From Aliiroseovarius sediminis (lineage in GTDB: Bacteria; Pseudomonadota; Alphaproteobacteria; Rhodobacterales; Rhodobacteraceae), in NCBI RefSeq assembly GCF_022678485.1, contig NZ_JALBYP010000038.1:62001-126000 (forward strand): a stretch of DNA of 64,000 bases, given 5' to 3'. Position 1 is the stretch's first letter. Each line of letters opens with the position of its first letter. Below, piece after piece: positions 53,335 to 60,744 of this stretch. Under the pieces are notes generated by a model. That model did not search any database. It saw nothing but the letters and a program-made list of their open reading frames with translations, and was not told the origin of the DNA. The position numbers were made by a program, and so were the translations under genes.

Positions 53335-54683
53335 TGGTTAAGGTGCTAATCCCCTCGGGTGCGTTGGGTCTGGGATATGACCGCGAGGCTTTGGCGCGCG
53401 GCATTGCCGAGGCGCCGGATATCATCGCGATTGATGGGGGTTCGACTGATTCCGGCCCGCATTACCTTGGCACCGGCACGTCGAAATATTCGCGCGGTTC
53501 GACCAAGGCGGAATGGGCCGAGTTGATGGCCGCGCGGGCCGAAGCCGGAGTGCCCCTGATCATTGGCACCGCGGGCACCTGCGGCGCGGATGATGCGGTG
53601 GACTGGCTGGTCGATATCACCCGCGAAATCGCCCTGGAAACGGGTGAACGTCTGAAACTCGCCGTGCTGCAAAGCGGGCAGGATGGCGATGCGATGGCCG
53701 CAGCGCTTGAGGATGGGCGGATCACCCCCCTGACCCCAGCGCCGGAGATTTCCGCCGACCTCTTGCGCGACTGCACCAATATTGTGGCGCTGGCAGGGGC
53801 TGAACAGATACAGGCCGCGCTGGACACAGGTGCGGATATCGTGATTGCGGGACGCACGACAGACACCGCCATCATCTCGGCCCTGCCACTGGCACGAGGC
53901 TGTCATCCCGGCGGGGTGTGGCATGGGGCAAAGATCGGCGAATGCGGGGCGCTGGCGACGACCAGCCCCAACACCGGCACCATCCTGATAGAATTTGACG
54001 CCGAGGGCTTCACCATTACCCCGATGGGCAAGGATGCCCGCGCCACGCCGCACACTGTGTCCGCCCATATGCTGTATGAAAACAGCGACCCTTACCGGCT
54101 GTATGAACCCGGCGGCTATCTGGACGTCACTGGCGCGCATTATGCCGCGTTGGATGATCGCCGGGTGCGCGTAACGGGCAGCGAATGGGTGGCGACCCAA
54201 CCTTATACCGTGAAGCTGGAAGGCGCGCGGCGGGCAGGGTTTCAAACCGTGTCGCTGGTTCTGGTGCGTGACGCGCACTACGTCGAGAACATCCGCGCCT
54301 GGGTGGATGATATCCACGCCAAATGCACCGCCAAGGCCAAGGCACGCGTCGGCGGTGACTTCCAGATCGAGCTACGGATTATTGGCGCCGACGCCACGCT
54401 TGGCCCGCTGGACACCAATGCGAAGCCCGGCACCGAGCTTGGCGTGATGGGCATTGTCACCGCCGAGACCGAGGCGCTGTCGCGTGAGGTGGCGAAGATG
54501 CTGAACCCCTATCTTCTGCACCACCCGCTGACCGAGCAAGAGGAAATGCCGACCTTCGCCTTCCCCTTTTCACCCCCTGAAATGCCGCGCGGCGCCGTTT
54601 ATGAATTCTGCCTGAACCATGTTCTGACGCTGGATGACCCCATGCAGGCCTTCCGCCTGACGATCGAGGAGATCGGCACATGA
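53334..54683 (+). CDS. AtuA-family (DUF1446) protein
   Basis: A 449-residue cytosolic protein of the acyclic terpene utilization AtuA / DUF1446 family. The N-terminus has Ile-Pro-Ser-Gly-Ala-Leu-Gly-Leu-Gly and Ala-Ile-Asp-Gly-Gly-Ser-Thr-Asp-Ser-Gly-Pro; a central Gly-Arg-Thr-Thr-Asp-Thr-Ala follows. No reaction is firmly known for the family, though a role in catabolism of branched or carboxylated substrates is proposed. Direct coupling to tctA and to a DUF4387 gene, a recurring partner, suggests it acts on the solute imported by TctCBA. Confidence 0.88.
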   Translation: MVKVLIPSGALGLGYDREALARGIAEAPDIIAIDGGSTDSGPHYLGTGTSKYSRGSTKAEWAELMAARAEAGVPLIIGTAGTCGADDAVDWLVDITREIALETGERLKLAVLQSGQDGDAMAAALEDGRITPLTPAPEISADLLRDCTNIVALAGAEQIQAALDTGADIVIAGRTTDTAIISALPLARGCHPGGVWHGAKIGECGALATTSPNTGTILIEFDAEGFTITPMGKDARATPHTVSAHMLYENSDPYRLYEPGGYLDVTGAHYAALDDRRVRVTGSEWVATQPYTVKLEGARRAGFQTVSLVLVRDAHYVENIRAWVDDIHAKCTAKAKARVGGDFQIELRIIGADATLGPLDTNAKPGTELGVMGIVTAETEALSREVAKMLNPYLLHHPLTEQEEMPTFAFPFSPPEMPRGAVYEFCLNHVLTLDDPMQAFRLTIEEIGT

Positions 54684-54982
54684 CCGCCCTGAAAGACATT
54701 ACCGACAAGGTCCGGTCAAAGAACGCAGGCCCTTTTTGGCTGACCATAGATATTTTCTGCGGGTCCGAGGACGCATTCAAGCGTGTATCGCAAGGGTTGG
54801 AAACGGCCGAGGTCGCCAAGCTGTTCAAGGCTGACTCCGCCACCCTTAAACGGTTCGACATGCCAGACCTGAACGTCGTCAAGTTCAGCCTTCCGCGTCC
54901 CGCTGTGCAGGGCACCCACGCAGACCGCGACATGCACGGCGCAAGTTTCGCAGTGCTGCTGGGCGAGGTTCAGATCGCCTGA
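54680..54982 (+). CDS. DUF4387 domain protein
   Basis: A 100-residue protein of the DUF4387 family, which recurs beside AtuA-family genes. Visible are Ser-Lys-Asn-Ala-Gly-Pro-Phe-Trp-Leu-Thr near the N-terminus, Asn-Val-Val-Lys-Phe-Ser-Leu-Pro-Arg in the middle and a His-Gly-Ala end segment. It overlaps the AtuA-like gene by 4 nt. Function unknown; probably a partner subunit. It ends the tct operon. Confidence 0.85.
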   Translation: MTALKDITDKVRSKNAGPFWLTIDIFCGSEDAFKRVSQGLETAEVAKLFKADSATLKRFDMPDLNVVKFSLPRPAVQGTHADRDMHGASFAVLLGEVQIA

Positions 54983-55088
54983 GCCATAGGCCGTGCGACG
55001 CGGCTTTATCGCACCTGTGTGCAGCAACTTTCAGGCACGAATTTCTTTACAGATGTCGCCTGGCTTGCTGGCGTGGGATCGTCAAACA

Positions 55089-55187
55089 ATGCCGGGGGCT
55101 TATGATGCAAATAGGTATCCGCCGGAGGTCCTTGAACGCGCGGTCTGGATGGTTTTGAATGGCAAAGGGCAGCATGACAGTCGATAA
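55089..55187 (+). mobile_element. IS3-type transposase OrfA fragment
   Basis: The 32 codons from ATG 55089 read Asn-Arg-Tyr-Pro-Pro-Glu-Val-Leu-Glu-Arg-Ala-Val-Trp-Met-Val, then Gly-Gln-His-Asp-Ser-Arg, like the N-terminus of IS3-family OrfA. The rest of the element and its inverted repeats are absent, so this is a relic. The remainder of the 297-bp gap (54983-55279) holds nothing else I can name. Confidence 0.6.
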
Positions 55188-55279
55188 TCTGCGCAAAGCA
55201 TCCGCATGTTTTGCCCAAGCGGACTGCGCATAAGCAGAAGCCCCAATTTAGGTATCACGACCGATTTGGTTTTGTGCTG

Positions 55280-56623
55280 CTATTGCTCTTTGAAGGCCCG
55301 TGCCATGCTGTCGATCAGAGGCTGGGCGATATATTGGGCGAAGGTCCGTTCGACCGTCTGTATCATGACCTCGGCAGGCATCCCGGGTGTCGGGATAAAA
55401 CCCGTGACCCGGCTGAGTTCTTCGGGCGGCAAGGACACACGGGCGACGAAAACTTCGCGGGTCACGCCGTTTACAGTATCTGATATGGCATCTGCCGAGA
55501 CATATTCGACGGTGCCCTCAAGCACCGGCGTCGTCCGCGCATTCAGACCCGTCAAACGAACGATGGCTTTCTGACCCAGATGGACGCTGTCGACATCTGT
55601 TCGCATAATAAGGGTTTCGACAATCAGGGGCGCACTTGATGGCAGAATTTCCGCGATTGGTTTGCCTGTCTCAATCACGCCGCCGGGCGTGAAATAGTGA
55701 AGTCGCACGACCGTGCCGCTGACCGGGGCGCTAACTTCGGACCGCGTCAGAACGTTCTCGGCTTTTCGATACTTCTCGCGCACGCTTTCAAGTTCGGCCT
55801 GAATGACTTGCAGTTCATCCAGCGCCGTTTCACGATAGAGGCTGCGAACCTTCTCGATCTGCGTTTTGTGTTTCAGGATGAGTTGCGCGTTTTCATTGAC
55901 CTCGGCCATCAACCGCGCGACTTGGCCCTGTGCTTCGATCTTTGCGCGCAGCAGGGCGTTTACCTCGGATTGGCGAATAAGCCCGCTTTCCAGAAGTTTG
56001 TTTTTGTCGGCATGTTCCTGGTCCAGAAGTTCGATCATTTTCAGATGGGAATCGTGTTGAACCTGATATCCATTCATACGGATCTCAAGCGCGTTGATGT
56101 TGCGTTCCAGCAGCGCAACGTCATTGGTCAGCGATGAACGAGCGACATTGAAAGACAGCCGCTGACCGTCCAGAATGGACGCGATTTCAACATCTTCCAA
56201 AGCATCGCGCGAAAGATCTTCGGAAAACTCTAATTGATCCACTGCACGGTACTCAGCGACCAGCCTTGCCACTGTCGCCTCAAGTCTGGACTTGCGAATT
56301 TGCAGCTCGCGGCGATTGGCCAATGCGGCGGTTTCATCAAGTGTGACCAAGGTATCGCCCGCTTTGATCTTGTCCCCTTCGTTGACCAGAATCTCGTGAA
56401 TGATGCCGCCCTCAAGGTGCTGAACGATCTTGTTGCGACCGGTAGCAACAAAGCTGCCTTGGGCAATGACAGCGGCCGCCAGCGGCGCGCGAAACGCCCA
56501 TGCCCCGAAGCCGCCAAATGCAATCAGCAGCAGCAGCAGCCCGAATGTCACCAACTTGGATATCGAGCGGGGAACTTTGTCATGCCACTCGTGAACGACT
56601 ACGGCATTGGTTTCGCTGGTCAT
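55280..56623 (-). CDS. type I secretion membrane fusion protein (HlyD/PrtE-like)
   Basis: A 447-residue adaptor for type I secretion. It has one transmembrane helix (about 23-43), a lipoyl half-domain with Gln-His-Leu-Glu-Gly-Gly-Ile-Ile, a long coiled-coil hairpin (about 90-290), a second lipoyl half, and the C-terminal beta domain. Gly-Met-Pro-Ala-Glu-Val in its last third is typical of HlyD. ATG 56623 is preferred: a GGGGGAG lies upstream and the protein then begins with a short cytoplasmic tail. It starts 2 nt after the ABC gene's stop. No TolC-like gene is adjacent. Confidence 0.92.
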   Translation of the reverse strand: MTSETNAVVVHEWHDKVPRSISKLVTFGLLLLLIAFGGFGAWAFRAPLAAAVIAQGSFVATGRNKIVQHLEGGIIHEILVNEGDKIKAGDTLVTLDETAALANRRELQIRKSRLEATVARLVAEYRAVDQLEFSEDLSRDALEDVEIASILDGQRLSFNVARSSLTNDVALLERNINALEIRMNGYQVQHDSHLKMIELLDQEHADKNKLLESGLIRQSEVNALLRAKIEAQGQVARLMAEVNENAQLILKHKTQIEKVRSLYRETALDELQVIQAELESVREKYRKAENVLTRSEVSAPVSGTVVRLHYFTPGGVIETGKPIAEILPSSAPLIVETLIMRTDVDSVHLGQKAIVRLTGLNARTTPVLEGTVEYVSADAISDTVNGVTREVFVARVSLPPEELSRVTGFIPTPGMPAEVMIQTVERTFAQYIAQPLIDSMARAFKEQ

Positions 56624-56624
56624 G

Positions 56625-58592
56625 TTAGGATTGCTCCCCCAGAGGTTTGGGTGGTTGTTGACGCGCGCGCTGATCTTCTTTGATCCGCTGGAGCACGTTA
56701 TCCCGGGTTCCAAACAGCGCGATTGTTCCGTCGGCCAGCAACATTATCTTGTCCACAACGTCCAGCAAAGCAGGCTTCTGCGTGATCACCACCACGGTAA
56801 TTTTGCTGCGACGCGCATGTTCCACAGCGCGGGCCAGCGCCTTGTCGCCCGCTGCATCGAGGTTCGAGTTCGGCTCGTCCAGCACAACCATTCTTGGGTT
56901 GCCAAAGAACGCGCGAGCCAGTGCGATGCGCTGTTTCTGCCCACCAGATAGGGGCGAGCCATCGGCGGCCACCGTCGTTTCATAGCCCTGCGGCAGGTTT
57001 GCGATCATCTCGTGAACGTCGGCCAGCTTGGCAGCTTCATAAATCTGTTCGTCGGTTGCGTCGGCACGCATCCGGCCAATATTGTCCTTGATCGTTCCGG
57101 GAAAAAGCTGAACGTCTTGCGGCAGATAGCCGATGCTTTCGCCAAACTGGCGCGGCTCCCAATTACGCAGGTCCATCAGGTCAAGCCGCACGTTTCCCGA
57201 TGTTGGCAGGATCGACCCCACCAACATCTTTCCAAGCGTCGTCTTGCCGGCGCCGGAATTACCGATGATCGCCAGACTTTCGCCGGGGTTCAGTTGGAAG
57301 CTCAGACCGTTCAGCACGACATTCTTGGTGCCGGGGGGGACGAAAAGCAGCCGTTCGACATCCAATCGTCCTTCAGGGTTGGGCAAGCGGAGTTTTTCAA
57401 ACTGGAGCTTGGAGTTCTGCAACAGGGTTCGAATGCGGCCATACGCCCCACGGGTCAGGATGAATGCGTTCCACCCTTCGATAGACCCTTCGATTGGCGC
57501 CAAGGCGCGCCCCGCGATAATCGAGGCAGCGATGACCATCCCTCCCGTGATCTCGCCTTGAATCGCAAGATAGGCACCCCAGCCCAGCATTCCGATTTGC
57601 GTCAACAGACGCACGCCGCGCGAACACGCGGACGAGATGATATTGCGATCCTGCGCCCGAACTTGCGCTGTCAGTGACGCCGCCGTGTCTTTACCCCAGA
57701 TCGAAACGGCCTCGGGGATCATGGCGAGCGCATTGATGATCTGACTGTTTCGTGACATCGAATCCAGATGCATATTCGCCTTGGATTGTGCGATGTTGGC
57801 TTCGGCAAAGGGCTTTGCGGTGGTCTTTTGGTTGATGACCGCAATGACCAGCAACAAAAGCGATGTGATGATCACGATCATCCCCAGCTGTGGATGCACT
57901 AGAAAGATCGCAAGAATGAACAGCGGGGCGAAGGGCACATCAAGAAATGATATCAGCGTGCCCGACACGATGAACCCGCGCAGTTGCTGAAGGTCGCCAA
58001 GGGTCTGATATTCGCGCCCTGTCCCGTTCAGCGATGCTGCCGCCGCCGCGCTTAGGATCGGGGTGCCAAGCTTTGCCGCGACTTCGACTGCGGTTCGCAT
58101 CAGGACGAACCGTCGCACGGCGTCAAAGACAGCCTGCAAGATGACTGCCCCGGCGATGACGATTGTCAGCATGATCAAAGTGTCTGTCGATCGGCTGGTC
58201 AGCACCCGGTCGGAAATCTGAAACAGATAGATCGGAATCGCCAGGATCAGGATGTTGGTCGCGCAGGTCATCAGCATGACGAACAGCAGGTTGCCGCGCA
58301 CAGCGGTCATGCCATCCTTCAGGCTTTGCGAGAAATCCTGCGGTCCAATCCTTTTGTGAAAGTTCGCGCCGCCACCGCCGCCGTTATTTCCGCCACCGGG
58401 GCGTTCGGGTGGAGGCGGGGATTTGCTCGACACAGGCTGGTTGGCTTTATCCTCAACCGTTACCCCCATTCCCGTGCTGTCCATCTTCGCGGTCGGAAGA
58501 GGCTTGGGCTCGGCTCGGTCCACATTTCTCAGCACCAGTCTGGGCTTTGCAGGTGTTTCCGGGTCGCGGGTACGTTCCGCAGCATTGGTCAT
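56625..58592 (-). CDS. type I secretion ABC transporter (PrtD-like)
   Basis: A 655-residue fused permease-ATPase that powers one-step secretion. The first 90 residues are a non-conserved Pro/Lys-rich tail ending in a glycine run (about 69-79). Helices follow at about 102-330, then the ATPase: Walker A Gly-Asn-Ser-Gly-Ala-Gly-Lys-Thr-Thr, signature Leu-Ser-Gly-Gly-Gln-Lys-Gln-Arg, Walker B Met-Val-Val-Leu-Asp-Glu-Pro-Asn-Ser-Asn-Leu-Asp. Asn-Ser-Asn-Leu-Asp is typical of the PrtD/HasD branch. There is no peptidase C39 domain. It lies between its presumed substrate genes upstream and the HlyD gene. Confidence 0.93.
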   Translation of the reverse strand: MTNAAERTRDPETPAKPRLVLRNVDRAEPKPLPTAKMDSTGMGVTVEDKANQPVSSKSPPPPERPGGGNNGGGGGANFHKRIGPQDFSQSLKDGMTAVRGNLLFVMLMTCATNILILAIPIYLFQISDRVLTSRSTDTLIMLTIVIAGAVILQAVFDAVRRFVLMRTAVEVAAKLGTPILSAAAAASLNGTGREYQTLGDLQQLRGFIVSGTLISFLDVPFAPLFILAIFLVHPQLGMIVIITSLLLLVIAVINQKTTAKPFAEANIAQSKANMHLDSMSRNSQIINALAMIPEAVSIWGKDTAASLTAQVRAQDRNIISSACSRGVRLLTQIGMLGWGAYLAIQGEITGGMVIAASIIAGRALAPIEGSIEGWNAFILTRGAYGRIRTLLQNSKLQFEKLRLPNPEGRLDVERLLFVPPGTKNVVLNGLSFQLNPGESLAIIGNSGAGKTTLGKMLVGSILPTSGNVRLDLMDLRNWEPRQFGESIGYLPQDVQLFPGTIKDNIGRMRADATDEQIYEAAKLADVHEMIANLPQGYETTVAADGSPLSGGQKQRIALARAFFGNPRMVVLDEPNSNLDAAGDKALARAVEHARRSKITVVVITQKPALLDVVDKIMLLADGTIALFGTRDNVLQRIKEDQRARQQPPKPLGEQS

Positions 58593-58616
58593 GAAATTAC
58601 TCGCTTTGAAATATGA

Positions 58617-60653
58617 TTAGGTCGTCATCGTTTGCATCACGTCCAGCGCGGTGCCGCCGGTATGTGCATCATTGTTGAAGCCAGCCGCGTCGAGCGTGTC
58701 GGAAACGGGGTCCGGGATCATGTCATCGACCAGAAAGGCCACGGCTTCGTTTGCCAGTGCGGTTATGCCAACGCCGGTCGGGTCAGCGTTCGTGTCGATC
58801 AGATCGGCCTGATACAATAACGCATCGCTGTAATAATCGCCGCCGGTCATGACGTCCGAGTCAAAGCCCGTCTGGGTGATAGTCGCCGTGTTGGTCAGCA
58901 GGTTGGACCCCGTCGTGATGACGACCGCCGCATCATCCAGTGCCGAACTGACCGCATCCAACGCCATGTGAACCTGATCCTGATCGCCCATATAGTTGAC
59001 CTGGTCTACGATGTTCATCTGGGTCAGGTCGCCGTCGATATACAGCACCCGCAATTGGTCCAGCCCTTCGAAATAGGCGCTTTGGGCGACGGCTGCCGAC
59101 AAGTCTTCAGCGCCCTGTTTCAAATCCTCAAGCGCGGTGTTGAACTCGTCCGCCATCGCGACTTGGGTATCGATGCCCTCCTGCTGGATCGCGGCATCGT
59201 TGCGCAGAAGGTTGTCTTGCCCCGAGATTGCAGCGTCGTTCAATCCGCCACCTGAAAACTGGTCGCTATCCATCAAGACGTTGGTCTGGTTGATCAGATT
59301 GAACGACAACATCGTGCCACCAACGAAAATCAGATCATACCCTGATCCAAATTCACCTGCATCGGCAAGGTTGTAGGTCAGGTTTTCGCCGGTGACGATC
59401 GAGGTTGAGTTGGCAGAGAATGTCAGGTCCAATCTATCTGCATCCATTACGAACGAGTGCTGGTTCACGTAGTTCGTAACCGTCACATCGCCCTCCAGCC
59501 GTTCAACATTCCAATGGTCGGGGAATTCGGTGGTGGTCGTGGCCGTGATTTCGAACCCGTCGGGAATGTCACGGCTGTCGATCTGAGTGGTGGCGATGTT
59601 ATACGCTTGCGATGTGGCGCCCGGATCGGTCCCGACCGCGCCTTCGAAATGGTCGGTATCGGACAACACGTTGACCTGCGAAACGGCGTTCAGGTTGATG
59701 ACATCACCCGATACCGCAATGACGCCCGCATCTATCCAACTGGTGTGAATGTTGACATGATTATGGGCCTCGTTTGCGCCTGCGCTGACGTTGTGTTCGG
59801 CGTTGATCACCGTCGCGAATTCATCGTTGTCCAAATCGTGCAAGGCGTCGTCCTTGTCGTGGCCGGATAATCTGTCCGCGTCGTTATCCTCGTCCAGCTT
59901 GTCTCGTTTCGCCTTGATGAAGGCGGGCAGTTGGTCGTCAAGTTCGGGCGCTTCTTCGACAAGCGTGCCGTTGACGTAAATGCCTTCGATTTCCTCATCC
60001 TCGATGATGCTGACGTTCAGGCTGTCGATATCAGGCGCCTTGACCGCGTTGATCATGTCAATGAAGGGCAGGGCGGCGCTCGCGTCCGTCATCAGGTCCG
60101 CAACAAGGCCATCGCTGGACCACGGCTGCAACGCTTCGGCCAGTTCAATTGCCGTTTCAAGCGCGGAATAGAACCCGTCGAGCGGTTGAAACCCTGCCAC
60201 CTCAACATCGCCGATGACGTCATTGTCATGCAGTTCGATTGACTGAAACGTTATCGTAACTGCAGATGACGGCATTGGCACATAAGGCAGGATCGTGACG
60301 CTGCCCGCGATGAAAGTGACAGTGGCGCCGTTGGCATCGGGCACAGGTGAAACCGGACCATCGTCTGCCGCGTCGTTCAAAGGCAGTTCGGGCGCCGGAA
60401 ATACGGGCGCCCCGCTGTTTTCGACCGGTGGAACCGGGTCAGGTTTGACATTGTATTGTGAGTGGGGCGAAAAGGCGCCAGCTTCGTAGGGCGCTTTGGT
60501 GTCAACCGGTGCGAAAGAAGGTTCACTTGAAACAACGGCCTTCTTCTCGATTTTGAATTCGAAGTATTCTTTTCTAAGCCGGAGTTCTTCTTCAGCCAGA
60601 TGGAAAAGGCCTATGAAGTGAGCGATGGACTCTGTTGTCTGATCAAGGCTCAT
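58617..60653 (-). CDS. acidic repeat protein, likely type I secretion substrate
   Basis: A 678-residue acidic protein with no Sec signal and no family I recognise. Residues 1-40 look helical and charged, 45-110 are Pro-rich, then come a mixed domain and a repeat region at about 310-600. Four units share Gly-(Asp/Thr)-x5-7-(Asn/Asp)-Gln-x-Asn-x2-x-Asp-x-Asp: around 316-336, 388-408, 445-466 and 541-560. Three are followed 20-35 residues on by Asn-x-Ala-x-x-x-Gln-x-Gly-x-Asp-like tails (near 352, 485, 588). No Gly-Gly-x-Gly-x-Asp RTX repeats are seen. The gene starts 24 nt upstream of the ABC gene, so co-transcription with the secretion genes is likely. Secretion is inferred from context. Confidence 0.72.
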   Translation of the reverse strand: MSLDQTTESIAHFIGLFHLAEEELRLRKEYFEFKIEKKAVVSSEPSFAPVDTKAPYEAGAFSPHSQYNVKPDPVPPVENSGAPVFPAPELPLNDAADDGPVSPVPDANGATVTFIAGSVTILPYVPMPSSAVTITFQSIELHDNDVIGDVEVAGFQPLDGFYSALETAIELAEALQPWSSDGLVADLMTDASAALPFIDMINAVKAPDIDSLNVSIIEDEEIEGIYVNGTLVEEAPELDDQLPAFIKAKRDKLDEDNDADRLSGHDKDDALHDLDNDEFATVINAEHNVSAGANEAHNHVNIHTSWIDAGVIAVSGDVINLNAVSQVNVLSDTDHFEGAVGTDPGATSQAYNIATTQIDSRDIPDGFEITATTTTEFPDHWNVERLEGDVTVTNYVNQHSFVMDADRLDLTFSANSTSIVTGENLTYNLADAGEFGSGYDLIFVGGTMLSFNLINQTNVLMDSDQFSGGGLNDAAISGQDNLLRNDAAIQQEGIDTQVAMADEFNTALEDLKQGAEDLSAAVAQSAYFEGLDQLRVLYIDGDLTQMNIVDQVNYMGDQDQVHMALDAVSSALDDAAVVITTGSNLLTNTATITQTGFDSDVMTGGDYYSDALLYQADLIDTNADPTGVGITALANEAVAFLVDDMIPDPVSDTLDAAGFNNDAHTGGTALDVMQTMTT

Positions 60654-60709
60654 AGCTGCGTCAACTCCTGGTTAGAGAACGAAAAACAATGAAACTTGCT
60701 ACTGAAAAT

Positions 60710-60735
60710 GCTCGGGGCCAGTGTTGGCCCCGAGC
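60710..60735 (-). terminator. terminator between the two large secreted-protein genes
   Basis: Perfect 11-bp arms (60710-60720 and 60725-60735), 4-nt loop, followed on the minus strand by ATTTTC. It lies 10 nt after the 886-residue gene's stop, and should end or attenuate that transcript before the 678-residue gene. Confidence 0.8.
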
Positions 60736-60744
60736 GTTGGTATC

